Shown: piece by piece, positions 25,618 to 36,333 of the stretch
How positions within the stretch are numbered: position 1 is the first letter of the stretch
Layout: each line of letters starts with the position of its first letter
Source: Myxococcales bacterium
GTDB taxonomy: Bacteria; Myxococcota_A; UBA9042; JABWCM01
Length of the DNA: 36,767 nt
NCBI GenBank assembly: GCA_013360285.1
Contig: JABWCM010000048.1
Span: 1-36,767, forward strand
Direction: 5' to 3'
Made by a program: the position numbers and the translations under genes
The notes under the pieces: generated by a model
Seen by the model: the letters and a program-made list of their open reading frames with translations, nothing else
Database searches by the model: none
Told to the model about the DNA's origin: nothing

Positions 25618-25776
25618 GGGTGTTCCATAAAGCTGAAATGTCCCCAAAAGGGCGCTTTTTGCCGCCTTGGCAACGTCACTCCTTGCGGAATATTCCCGAT
25701 ATTCCACGAGGAGTGACGCTGCCAATGCAGCTAAAAATCGCCGTTTTGGGGATGATTTCCCATTTATAGAACACCC
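25618..25776. repeat. Long palindromic element, family 2 (single copy here)
   Basis: A 159-bp palindrome from GGGTGTTC (25618) to GAACACCC (25776), with arms of about 77 bp that match at roughly four of five positions. Conserved arm segments include TCCCCAAAA, TTGGCA, CGTCACTCCT and the closing GGAATAT/ATATTCC around a 5-base loop (TCCCG). It is unrelated in sequence to family 1. No second copy is in the window, so mobility is inferred only from its structure. Confidence 0.85.
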
Positions 25777-25942
25777 TCTGAGAGTTTGTGAAAAAATTAG
25801 AACAGTCCTTGGACTTTGGTCGTGGCGTGCTGCGGCCGGCAAAAGACTCGCGGAGTATGCTTGATGTTTCTCATGTTTCTCGCCGATCGCCTTCAAGTTA
25901 TTGCTCCCATTTCACGTTTGAATGTTTTCCCAAACTCAACGA
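25777..25942. repeat. Probable degenerate family-1 copy C
   Basis: The sequence opens with CTCTGAGAGTTTGTGAAAAAAT, nearly the left end of copies A and B, and 166 bp later shows GTTTTCCCAAACTC, close to their inverted right end. Some internal similarity remains (GAAC, TTGGAC, TTTGGTC, CCGG), but most of the palindrome has decayed. It directly abuts family 2 and supplies the upstream region of the Kazal gene. An alternative is chance similarity of the ends. Confidence 0.45.
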
Positions 25943-25950
25943 GGTGGGTT

Positions 25951-28818
25951 ATGCTAACATACAAATTTAAGTCGCTAAGTTTATTAATATCGACGATGGC
26001 CGGACCATTGCTGTTCGGCATTTTCATTATCGGTGCATGCCAGGGCGGCGCCGACTCGCCAGGGCTTAATGAGTCTGTCGGAACGCTCGAGGGCAATGCT
26101 ACAGCGGCCAGTGCCCCGGTCACTGCACTGTGCGACGGTCCTAAAGGGCTTGTCTGCCCAAACGGAATGACCTGCCGACATCGCGACGGACAATGTGATT
26201 CGACCGCAACCTATGGGTTGTGTGTGTCACTCCCGGACGTTTGCCCAACATTGTACGCACCAGTGTGTGGCTGCGACGGCAAGACGTATGCAAATGACTG
26301 TGTTGCGTTGGTTGAAGGGGTGACAATCCAACACAAAGGTGAATGCCTGGATATTTGCAAAATCGGCGTTGCAGGCGATTGTACCAAAAGCGAGTTTTGT
26401 GACCCAATGAGTTGCGAAGGTGCGTTTGGGCACTGTGTTCCATACCCCGTGACTCCCTGTCCGAGGATCTGGAAACCGGTATGTGGTTGTGACGGGAAAA
26501 CCTACCCCAATGATTGTCAGCGAATCAAAGCCGGACAAGGCAAAGCTCATGATGGGGTTTGTCCCATCGTATGTGGACCCACGGGCACAACCATGTGCCC
26601 CAAATCTCAGTTTTGCCTTTATCCACCCGGAACCTGCGATATGGCAGTCTCCGGCATGTGCACAAAATTCCCCACGGCGTGTCCCGACGTGTGGCAGCCT
26701 GTATGCGGTTGTGATGGAAAAACATATTCCAACACGTGTGATATGCACCAGGCGGGCGTTTCCATGGACCATGAAGGCCCATGTTGTCCCACGCCACCAG
26801 TGTGTAGTGCCGGAATGGACCTGATCGACACCGGCGGAGACGGTTGTCTAGACACCTGTCTCCTTCCTTGCGTAGAAACCTGCGACTGTTACGATGCAGG
26901 CATCTCCTACACAACACCATGTCCGATGTTGTGTCCAACCTGTGACAATTATTGGTTATGCGAAGATGGGTATTGTGCGGAGGGTTGCGGCCCCGTACCT
27001 CCAGAAGCCAGCCAATGCCTGCCAAAACCATGTAAAACAAACATCGACTGCACGAAAACAGACTACTGTGCCAAAGACGGGTGTGACCAACCCTACGGGG
27101 AATGCCTCCCCAAACCATTGGTCTGCCCGGACGTGTGGGCGCCGGTATGCGGATGCAACAACGTAACCTATGCCAATATTTGTGACGCACACGCAAATGG
27201 TCAAAACATCCTTCATGATGGAGCATGCGAGATAGTTGACCCTTGCGCAGCCCAGGATGCCATTGGGATTGGTGTCTGTGACCTTCATCTTGGCGCATTC
27301 TGGAATGGCACAACCTGTGTCAACGTAAGCGGCTGTTTGTGTGTAGGAAACGATTGTAACAATGGATTTGAGACCGTCGCCGAATGTCTTAAAGCTTATG
27401 AGCCTTGTATTTCCTGCGACATCGTGTGTATGGTGGGCCAGATCGCCATTGACACAGACGGGGATGGGTGTTTGGATACGTGCATTCCCGGTCCGTTATA
27501 CTGTGAAGATGCCAAGTTCGGGCAATGCAAAGGCTTCGACTATACCGACCAATGTGATCCGAAAGGATACGATTGTGGCCCAGGAGGTATCTTGGCAGAC
27601 CCGAACTGTGACGGATTCTACGAAGTGTGTTTAATTTGCCCGGAAGGCACCCACGCAGTCGACTACGATGGAGATGGGTGCGAAGAGGCATGTGACTGCT
27701 GCAAGACCATCTTATGCCCTGTCGGAACCATTCCGGTAGATACCAATGGAGATGGGTGTGACGACTCCTGCAAACCCCAGACGGTCTATTGCGACAAAGC
27801 GAAGTTCGGTCAGTGCCCGGGGTTTGATTACACCAAACAGTGTAATCCCTTTGGATACGAATGTGGTCCCAATGCCATCTTCGCCGACCCGGACTGCAAC
27901 GGGGTGTACGAAGTGTGTCTGATCTGCCCGGAAGGCACCCATGCAGTGGACTACGATGGCGACGGGTGCGAAGAGGCATGCGACTGTTGTCCGGCGCTGT
28001 TGTGCCCCAAAGGAACCAAACCGGTGGATACCGACGGGGACGGGTGTCACGACTTCTGCAAACCGGTGCCCCTCTATTGTGACAAAGCCAAGTTTGGGCA
28101 GTGCCCCGGGTTTGACTATACCGACCAGTGTAATCCCTTTGGGTATGAGTGCGGTCCCAATGCCATTTTCGCCGATACCGACTGCAACGGGGTGTACGAG
28201 GTGTGCCTGTTGTGCCCTCAAGGCACACACGCTGTTGATTATGACGGCGATGGGTGCGAAGAGGCATGTGACTGCTGCAAAACCCTCCTATGCCCATGGG
28301 GCACCCAACCCATCGACACCGACGGAGACGGCTGTGACGACTATTGCAAACCCATTCCGTGTGACAAAGCCGTGTTTGGTCAATGCAAAGGCTTCGATTA
28401 TACCGACCAATGCGACCCTACCGGACCGGATTGTGGAACGGACGCGATTTTCGGTGACGCCAACTGTGACGGCATTTACGACGTATGTATCCTTTGCCCG
28501 TTTGGGACCACACCCAAAGACTTAGATAACGACGGCTGCGAAGAAGTTTGCGACTGTTGCCCATTATTTGTGTGTCCGAAAGGAATGACACCGGTGGATA
28601 CCAACAACGACCAATGCCCGGACACCTGCCTGATGTGCCCAATCGAAATCCTGTGTCAAGTCGGCATGGTTCCAATAGACAAAAATGGCGACAACTGTAT
28701 GGATGGCTGCGTTTGCGCCCCGGTTGCGTGCGACCCGAACCTACCTGCAGTTGACACCAACGCCGACCTGTGCCCCGACGCATGCCCACTCCCCACAACG
28801 TCAATGCCCGCTAAATAA
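25951..28818 (+). CDS. Kazal-domain lipoprotein with Cys-rich calcium-type repeats
   Basis: A 955-residue lipoprotein. ATG at 25951 follows GAGGTGG and opens a signal with lipobox IIGACQGG. Four Kazal-type protease-inhibitor domains lie in about residues 50-430, each with the PVCGCDGKTY.N.C core (the fourth has GCNNVTYANIC), preceded by a Cys-rich linker. About residues 490-870 contain four long repeats of some 93-97 residues: DTDGDGC.D.CKP, Cys-Asp-Lys-Ala-Lys-Phe-Gly-Gln-Cys, GFDYT.QC, FADPDCNG.YEVC, then DYDGDGCEEACDCC. A shortened repeat closes the protein. The DxDGDGC segments look like calcium-binding loops. Known Kazal domains inhibit serine proteases, so defence against predator or host proteases at the cell surface is plausible, but inhibition here is inference. 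An upstream in-frame start (25816) would add a non-signal extension. Confidence 0.9.
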   Translation: MLTYKFKSLSLLISTMAGPLLFGIFIIGACQGGADSPGLNESVGTLEGNATAASAPVTALCDGPKGLVCPNGMTCRHRDGQCDSTATYGLCVSLPDVCPTLYAPVCGCDGKTYANDCVALVEGVTIQHKGECLDICKIGVAGDCTKSEFCDPMSCEGAFGHCVPYPVTPCPRIWKPVCGCDGKTYPNDCQRIKAGQGKAHDGVCPIVCGPTGTTMCPKSQFCLYPPGTCDMAVSGMCTKFPTACPDVWQPVCGCDGKTYSNTCDMHQAGVSMDHEGPCCPTPPVCSAGMDLIDTGGDGCLDTCLLPCVETCDCYDAGISYTTPCPMLCPTCDNYWLCEDGYCAEGCGPVPPEASQCLPKPCKTNIDCTKTDYCAKDGCDQPYGECLPKPLVCPDVWAPVCGCNNVTYANICDAHANGQNILHDGACEIVDPCAAQDAIGIGVCDLHLGAFWNGTTCVNVSGCLCVGNDCNNGFETVAECLKAYEPCISCDIVCMVGQIAIDTDGDGCLDTCIPGPLYCEDAKFGQCKGFDYTDQCDPKGYDCGPGGILADPNCDGFYEVCLICPEGTHAVDYDGDGCEEACDCCKTILCPVGTIPVDTNGDGCDDSCKPQTVYCDKAKFGQCPGFDYTKQCNPFGYECGPNAIFADPDCNGVYEVCLICPEGTHAVDYDGDGCEEACDCCPALLCPKGTKPVDTDGDGCHDFCKPVPLYCDKAKFGQCPGFDYTDQCNPFGYECGPNAIFADTDCNGVYEVCLLCPQGTHAVDYDGDGCEEACDCCKTLLCPWGTQPIDTDGDGCDDYCKPIPCDKAVFGQCKGFDYTDQCDPTGPDCGTDAIFGDANCDGIYDVCILCPFGTTPKDLDNDGCEEVCDCCPLFVCPKGMTPVDTNNDQCPDTCLMCPIEILCQVGMVPIDKNGDNCMDGCVCAPVACDPNLPAVDTNADLCPDACPLPTTSMPAK
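27421..28563 (+). repeat. Four in-frame coding repeats of about 285-291 bp
   Basis: Within the Kazal lipoprotein gene, units begin near 27421, 27706, 27997 and 28282. The second and third are almost identical in protein (for example FGYECGPNAIFAD followed by a one-residue change) and differ mainly at synonymous sites. Such repeats can expand or contract by recombination, so unit number may vary between strains. Confidence 0.8.
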
Positions 28819-28894
28819 CACGAACGAACCTCACAGCATTCGCTCATATCGGATCAGAGTTTCTGAGAGGGTCACTTCCTTATGTCCGCTGAAT

Positions 28895-31343
<2,449 letters not shown>

Positions 31344-31345
31344 TC

Positions 31346-34300
31346 ATGTCGTTGTCTACATCCTGGCTCCCGCCAATCGGCGAAGTACTATTGGGCCGTT
31401 ATTACGTGATCGAACTTGTCGGAAAAGGTCCTATCGGCGCCGTTTATCGAGTCGTCGATCGTGCCTTGGACCGACAGTTGGCAATCAAAGTGCTGCATCC
31501 CGACCTGTTCGACATTCGTAATAAAGATACGAATTCATTTCGGGTTATGCGTGCGCGAGCACATCTAAGCGAGCATGTTGCGTCAATTCACGAAGTATAT
31601 CTTGACGGAAAGGACCTAGGAGCACCGTTCTTAGTAGAAGAATTGATTTCCGGTCCAAATCTACGCCAATTGATGCAGCGCCGCGCAGACAGTGGTGGAA
31701 TCCTGACGTTCTCGGAGATTCGGCTCGTGATGGAGGGATTGTGCAAAGCGCTGCGCGCCATTCACCGATTGTCGATCCACGGTAACTTAAAACCGGAGAA
31801 CGTTTTCTTACTCGGCTCGGCAATTCGTGTAACCGATCCATACTATCTGATCGGTCGCACACGTCTTAACTGGTTTCCAGGTGAGTTTCCGTTACGTGAC
31901 CACTATCTGGCATCTGAACAATTGATGCGCGGCCAGGAAGAGAGCATTCAAAGCGATATTTTCGCATTGGGGATGATTTTCGGGGAAATGATAGTCGGCG
32001 AAGCGGTTCGTTTTGGAGTGCCGTTATCCGATCAGGGCCCCGAGGTTCCAGCAGGCGCTGACCGGCTGTTTCTGAAAGCAACTGCCAACGAATCGTTAAA
32101 CCGCTACGCAACCATTGATAGTTTTTTAGCCGAACTGAGACGGGTATTGCCGGATGAAGCGTCGCGTGTTGACGTTGAGGACCCGGATACACAAATCGTC
32201 CAGTTAACCGATGTTTTGACGTCCGATGAGATAGCCAGGATCGCTGCAATCAACCGTGCTAGGCAAGCAGAACGGGCGCAGAACAGGCAGGGAGATACGA
32301 TTTCAGAGGCGTATGTTGTCGAAGCACCGGAGGCAGAAACCGTACACGATGTATTTGACTTAGAGGAAGTAGAAGAGCTGGCTTTTGTAACCCCTGTTGA
32401 GATAGCTCCGAAGCCGACTGCCAGTTTGGTGGCGGACGAAGACGTATTGGACAGGACAATGATCGACACCCCTGAGCGCCTCGAGCAACGGTTGCAACAG
32501 GCGGTGTCGGACCGAGAATCACAAAGGCCACAGCAGGCTACCGACCTGAGCGAAACACCACTGCCGGATGAAAACGTGGCAGGAACCGGCGACGACGCCG
32601 TGATCGAACTGGACTCCGATGATCTGTCGCCAAACAGCGAATCCGATTTGGCGTTGGACGTCGCTCGCGAGCATCGGGGCTGGGGACCACAACAACCAAG
32701 GGATGCGGAAACACCCACACCCACATTGGCAGGATTATCCGGCGGATTTTCTTTGAGCAACACGCTCAATAGTACAGCGACTGCCGACAACAGCCTTGCA
32801 GAAACACAAGTAATCAATCGCAACAATCGACACAAAACCGTGTTGGTATCGGGGACCGCTGGTAACTTAACACCAGCTCCAACCGTTGTGGTGGCATCGG
32901 GAACCGACGACGATGAAGGGTTGACGCTGATTGGAGACGAGGAGGAAAACGACTCCGACCATGGCATCATTCCGGTTCAATCAACGACGCCGCCACCTGC
33001 TCCCCCGGGGGAAACGCCCAAAGGGAAAAATCCTATTGATCCCCGGCTTCGTTCCTTCGCCGCAGCGCAGGACCTTGAAGAACCAACGTTGATGACAACG
33101 CTGGGCGAAATCGGCGAGGTCGAACTTCGACCGCATCCCAAAAAGAAAAAAAACAAAAAGAAAAAAACTTCGGGTAATACTACCATCGTCGTCCCCCCTC
33201 CATTACAAGCTGCCAACTCCAAACCAGTTAACGTACGTGTTGCTGTGCCCGTGGAGGAGTCATCCAACCGGGCAACTGCGATGGTACCGGTCGTGCCCGA
33301 CACACCCAAACCGCGGCCAGAAAGCCAAACGGTGGCACCTTTGGCACCAGCGGTCCCCAAAAATCACCCCAAAGCAACACCACCGACACCCAAAGTGACC
33401 GCTGCGCCGACACGCCAACCGGTTGCTGCCGCCAAAAAGCACGAAAAATCGTCGGGTGTGGCATGGACCATCGCGGCGTTGTTGATTGTAGGGATCGCCG
33501 CAATTGTGTGGATTGTGGTTTCAAAACAAAGTGATTCGGATACTGCACAGCACGCTGCCGGTATAGGGACGCCGGCTACTCCTACAGCAACACCGGTAAC
33601 TCAGCCAGTTGCCGTCCCCCCGGCCGAAGAACCCGACGTGACGTTGCCACAATTACAACAACCGGCGGTGGAGGACACAGCGACGCCTCCAGCAGATACC
33701 GCTCCAGTTTTGCCAAATGACGTGACGGTCGACGACACCAAACTCCGGTTTGCAAACAGTCGGCGAACGTTGGACGAGACAAACGACGAACCGGAAACAG
33801 GAACCGACCCCCAAGAAAAGGTAGTCGAAGACAATACGCTGGCGGCAGTCGTCCCGTTATCGGGCCCGAGGCGACATCGCTGGGCAATGGAACCAACACC
33901 GATCGAAAACAGGAATCCGATGGACCCGCAACAGCCCACGCCGGAGGATGCCAAGAAATCGGCCGAAGAACAGGCAAAAAAAGCCGCGCTGGACGAAGCA
34001 AAGAAAGCGGCAGACGCCCAAAAAGCTGCGGAACAACAGGCTAAAAAGGACGAGGCCAAAAGAGCAGAGGAAGAAGCAAAAAAAGCGCTTGCACTAGCTA
34101 AGAAAGCGGAATTGGCCGAGAAAAAGGCAGCGGAAGAGGCAAAAAAGAACGAGTTGGCCATGGCGGCAACAAAAGATGCCGCTGCCCAAAAAACAGCGTT
34201 GGCCGAAAAGAAAGCAGCAGAAGCTGAGGCCAAAAAGTTGGCGTTGGCCGAAAAAAAAGCGATCGCGGAGGCAAAAAAAGCGGAGGCGGAAGCAAAAAAA

Positions 34301-34903
34301 GCAGAGGCACTGGCCAAGAAAAAGGCCGAAGCAGAGGCGAAAAAAGCAGCTCGCCTGGCTGCCAAAACCGCTGCCGAAGAAGGTCCGCCGGTGGCAGGAT
34401 GCCCTGGCGGCATGCGTAAGATCGAACGAAATGTCACCCGAACCGTTGCCGGCCAAAATGTGATCGAACGTACGATCTACTGCATTGACGCATACGAATA
34501 CCCCGGTAAAGGTTCGATACCCAAAACCGGCATTTCATGGCACGGCGCGGCGAGTGCATGTCAGGCAAAGGGCAAACGGCTGTGTACGAGCGGTGAGTGG
34601 AAAGGAGCGTGTGGTGGCAAGTATCCATATGGAGGTATTTACGAACCTTCGTTCTGCAACACAATGGGCGAAAACGGTGAAGAAAGACCTGTTGTGGCCG
34701 CAGGAAGTTTTGCCAAATGCAAAAGTCCGTATGGCTTATATGACATGAGTGGAAACGTAAGTGAGTGGACTGCTGACAAAACCGTAAACGGGGGGAATTC
34801 CACTCAGGATGGAGACAGTGCCACATGCTCACGTTCACCGACCCGAATGGAGTCCTCGTCAAGCGGTTCGGTAGGATTCCGGTGTTGCGCCGATCCGGAG
34901 TAG
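31346..34903 (+). CDS. Membrane pseudokinase fused to FGE-sulfatase-type domain
   Basis: A 1185-residue protein in four parts. Residues 17-280: Hanks-type kinase fold with glycine loop GKGPIGAVY (26-34), Lys48 in LAIKVL and SDIFALG. The catalytic loop reads HGNLKPEN, with Asn147 where the catalytic Asp belongs (codon AAC), and the DFG position reads TDPYY, so a pseudokinase is likely. Residues 280-700 are acidic, low complexity. A single transmembrane helix spans 705-726 (VAWTIAALLIVGIAAIVWIV), placing the kinase in the cytoplasm. About 868-1011 is a Lys/Ala/Glu-rich helical rod resembling TolA's spacer. Residues 1013-1185 are a short FGE/SUMF1-type domain (CIDAYEYP, GKRLCTSGEWKGACGG, GLYDMSGNVSEWT, SVGFRCC), shorter than catalytic FGE and probably binding rather than oxidising. 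ATG 31346 has AGGG upstream. A trans-envelope sensor is inference. Confidence 0.9.
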   Translation: MSLSTSWLPPIGEVLLGRYYVIELVGKGPIGAVYRVVDRALDRQLAIKVLHPDLFDIRNKDTNSFRVMRARAHLSEHVASIHEVYLDGKDLGAPFLVEELISGPNLRQLMQRRADSGGILTFSEIRLVMEGLCKALRAIHRLSIHGNLKPENVFLLGSAIRVTDPYYLIGRTRLNWFPGEFPLRDHYLASEQLMRGQEESIQSDIFALGMIFGEMIVGEAVRFGVPLSDQGPEVPAGADRLFLKATANESLNRYATIDSFLAELRRVLPDEASRVDVEDPDTQIVQLTDVLTSDEIARIAAINRARQAERAQNRQGDTISEAYVVEAPEAETVHDVFDLEEVEELAFVTPVEIAPKPTASLVADEDVLDRTMIDTPERLEQRLQQAVSDRESQRPQQATDLSETPLPDENVAGTGDDAVIELDSDDLSPNSESDLALDVAREHRGWGPQQPRDAETPTPTLAGLSGGFSLSNTLNSTATADNSLAETQVINRNNRHKTVLVSGTAGNLTPAPTVVVASGTDDDEGLTLIGDEEENDSDHGIIPVQSTTPPPAPPGETPKGKNPIDPRLRSFAAAQDLEEPTLMTTLGEIGEVELRPHPKKKKNKKKKTSGNTTIVVPPPLQAANSKPVNVRVAVPVEESSNRATAMVPVVPDTPKPRPESQTVAPLAPAVPKNHPKATPPTPKVTAAPTRQPVAAAKKHEKSSGVAWTIAALLIVGIAAIVWIVVSKQSDSDTAQHAAGIGTPATPTATPVTQPVAVPPAEEPDVTLPQLQQPAVEDTATPPADTAPVLPNDVTVDDTKLRFANSRRTLDETNDEPETGTDPQEKVVEDNTLAAVVPLSGPRRHRWAMEPTPIENRNPMDPQQPTPEDAKKSAEEQAKKAALDEAKKAADAQKAAEQQAKKDEAKRAEEEAKKALALAKKAELAEKKAAEEAKKNELAMAATKDAAAQKTALAEKKAAEAEAKKLALAEKKAIAEAKKAEAEAKKAEALAKKKAEAEAKKAARLAAKTAAEEGPPVAGCPGGMRKIERNVTRTVAGQNVIERTIYCIDAYEYPGKGSIPKTGISWHGAASACQAKGKRLCTSGEWKGACGGKYPYGGIYEPSFCNTMGENGEERPVVAAGSFAKCKSPYGLYDMSGNVSEWTADKTVNGGNSTQDGDSATCSRSPTRMESSSSGSVGFRCCADPE

Positions 34904-34913
34904 TGGAGGCGAC

Positions 34914-35393
34914 ATGAGCGATATCCCGGTTACGATGGCGATTCGTTTTTTGCGGCAACACAACGTGGAACCGGAACCTCATCTGTATCGTTGGGAAAAA
35001 AAAGGCGCCAACGCATCCGCAGAAGCGCTGGGCGTCGATGTGGCGGAGGTGATCAAAACATTGATATTCGAAACCGACACCACGATGCCGCTGATGGTGC
35101 TGATGGACGGCACACACGAAGTCAGCGCCAAAACCTTGGCGCGCCACTTGGGTGTAAAATCGGTTGCTCCCTGTACTCCAAAGAGGGCGGAAACGTTGAC
35201 TGGTTATCAGGTGGGTGGCATCAGCCCATTTGGCACAAAAACCAAAATGAAGGTGTATATGCAGGAAACCCTGTTGTTGCTGGACAAAGCTTATATAAAT
35301 GGCGGCAAACGGGGGTTTTTGATCCGGCTGCCTACCGACGTAATCCAACGGCTGCTCAACGCAGAGTGTGTGGATGTAGCGGCTCCGGAATAA
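34914..35393 (+). CDS. ybaK: Cys-tRNA(Pro) deacylase YbaK family
   Basis: A 159-residue free-standing aminoacyl-tRNA editing protein of the YbaK/EbsC type. Key features are the N-terminal TMAIRFLRQHNVEPEPHLY, Lys48 in AEVIKTLIF (the family's catalytic-site Lys), the VGGISPFGTK loop (100-109) and the C-terminal NGGKRGFLIRL segment. The family hydrolyses Cys-tRNA(Pro) (and in some cases Cys-tRNA(Cys)) mischarged by prolyl-tRNA synthetase. It starts 10 bp after the pseudokinase gene with GGAGGC upstream, so it may be co-transcribed with it, without an evident functional link. Confidence 0.93.
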   Translation: MSDIPVTMAIRFLRQHNVEPEPHLYRWEKKGANASAEALGVDVAEVIKTLIFETDTTMPLMVLMDGTHEVSAKTLARHLGVKSVAPCTPKRAETLTGYQVGGISPFGTKTKMKVYMQETLLLLDKAYINGGKRGFLIRLPTDVIQRLLNAECVDVAAPE

Positions 35394-35400
35394 CGGACGA

Positions 35401-36063
35401 ATGGTTGACAAATCAATGACCACGGAACGCAGCCGCGCCCACATTTTTTTATACACAACCGACTTCGGCTCAGCGACGGAAATCATCCGGCGCACCTTGA
35501 AGTCAGGTGGATACCAACGACTGGGACATACACCGCGTGCAGACTATCCGCGACAAACGCTTGAGGTGAAAGAGTTTTTTGTCAGAGATAGCGAAAATGG
35601 GGGGCCGGTCCATATGGTGATTGAAGACATCGACCAAGTGTTTTTCTGGTGTCTTGCGCTGTCGACTACTGACCCTACCCTGCCGGTGTTGGGTTTGTCC
35701 TTGTTGCGGGGGACTCCATACCGAGCCAAGCTGTATCAGGGGAAAACGCCGGTGTTCAAAGTGGGAGAAGACCCGGACCATGAGCTGTTTTACCCTGTCT
35801 CTCCCGCAACAAGTCGAGAGTTGGACCGGGCGATGGAGCTGATATCCGGCGGGCGGATCAAATCCGGTTCCAAGTTATCGGAATCCATGGCAAAAGTCTT
35901 AAATTCAGGCGGAGAACCATTGTTTACGGAACTTTGCCGATTGTTTCAGTTACGGAGCACGGAACTCGCATTTTCCACGATGGGAAACGCTGCCGAAGCC
36001 CGAACAGACGGATTTCGTTATGTTTGTTGGGTTCGCTCCGATTCGCCGTTGCTCGACCAATAA
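35401..36063 (+). CDS. Conserved-looking protein of unknown function
   Basis: A 220-residue soluble protein with no signal peptide, membrane segment or motif that I recognise. It alternates strands and helices (for example HIFLYTTDFGSATEIIRRTLK at the start; LPVLGLSLLRGTPYRAKLYQ in the middle) and ends ARTDGFRYVCWVRSDSPLLDQ. ATG at 35401 was preferred because GGACGA precedes it; ATG at 35416 is in frame. It lies 7 bp after ybaK and 19 bp before purS, and codon use resembles its neighbours, so it looks like a genuine operon member. Confidence 0.7.
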   Translation: MVDKSMTTERSRAHIFLYTTDFGSATEIIRRTLKSGGYQRLGHTPRADYPRQTLEVKEFFVRDSENGGPVHMVIEDIDQVFFWCLALSTTDPTLPVLGLSLLRGTPYRAKLYQGKTPVFKVGEDPDHELFYPVSPATSRELDRAMELISGGRIKSGSKLSESMAKVLNSGGEPLFTELCRLFQLRSTELAFSTMGNAAEARTDGFRYVCWVRSDSPLLDQ

Positions 36064-36082
36064 CCTTACCGCTTAAATAACC

Positions 36083-36331
36083 ATGAAACTACGCGTTTGT
36101 ATCACGCCGAGACAGGATCTGTCTGATCCACAAAGCAACATCGTTTACCGCACATTGGTGCACCAGATGGGCTTTGGCGCTTTGACCGGCGCGACGGTCG
36201 GGCGTCTGATCGAGCTGTCCTTTGACGATGCCCTTCCCAAGGACACAGTGTGTACGCTGGTTCAGCAAATGTGCTCACAACTACTCGTCAATCCTGTGAT
36301 GGAAGACGCCGTCATCGAATGGATGGAATAA
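36083..36331 (+). CDS. purS: FGAM synthase subunit PurS
   Basis: An 82-residue protein matching PurS of the three-component phosphoribosylformylglycinamidine synthase (step 4 of purine synthesis). Signatures are the N-terminal strand KLRVCITPRQDLSDPQSN, the GFGALTGATVGRLIEL strand and the C-terminal QLLVNPVMEDAVIEW. PurS links PurQ and PurL in the complex that amidates FGAR with glutamine-derived ammonia. No clear SD precedes its ATG. It is 2 bp upstream of purQ. Confidence 0.93.
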   Translation: MKLRVCITPRQDLSDPQSNIVYRTLVHQMGFGALTGATVGRLIELSFDDALPKDTVCTLVQQMCSQLLVNPVMEDAVIEWME

Positions 36332-36333
36332 CG

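Larger units (their letters stand above)
25194..25950. other. 757-bp non-coding region built of palindromic elements
   Basis: The gap between the divergent DUF4157 and Kazal genes contains a full family-1 palindrome (25213-25381), 236 bp without recognisable content, a second unrelated palindrome (25618-25776) and a degenerate family-1 copy directly abutting it. Several short frames here are products of the palindromes, including mirrored peptides on opposite strands, and are not genes. The SD and upstream sequence of the Kazal gene derive from the right end of the degenerate copy. Confidence 0.7.

Noticed and set aside
25368-25896. Short frames on both strands around the palindromes
   Set aside because: Their peptides mirror each other because the DNA is palindromic; no SD, domain or codon bias supports them.
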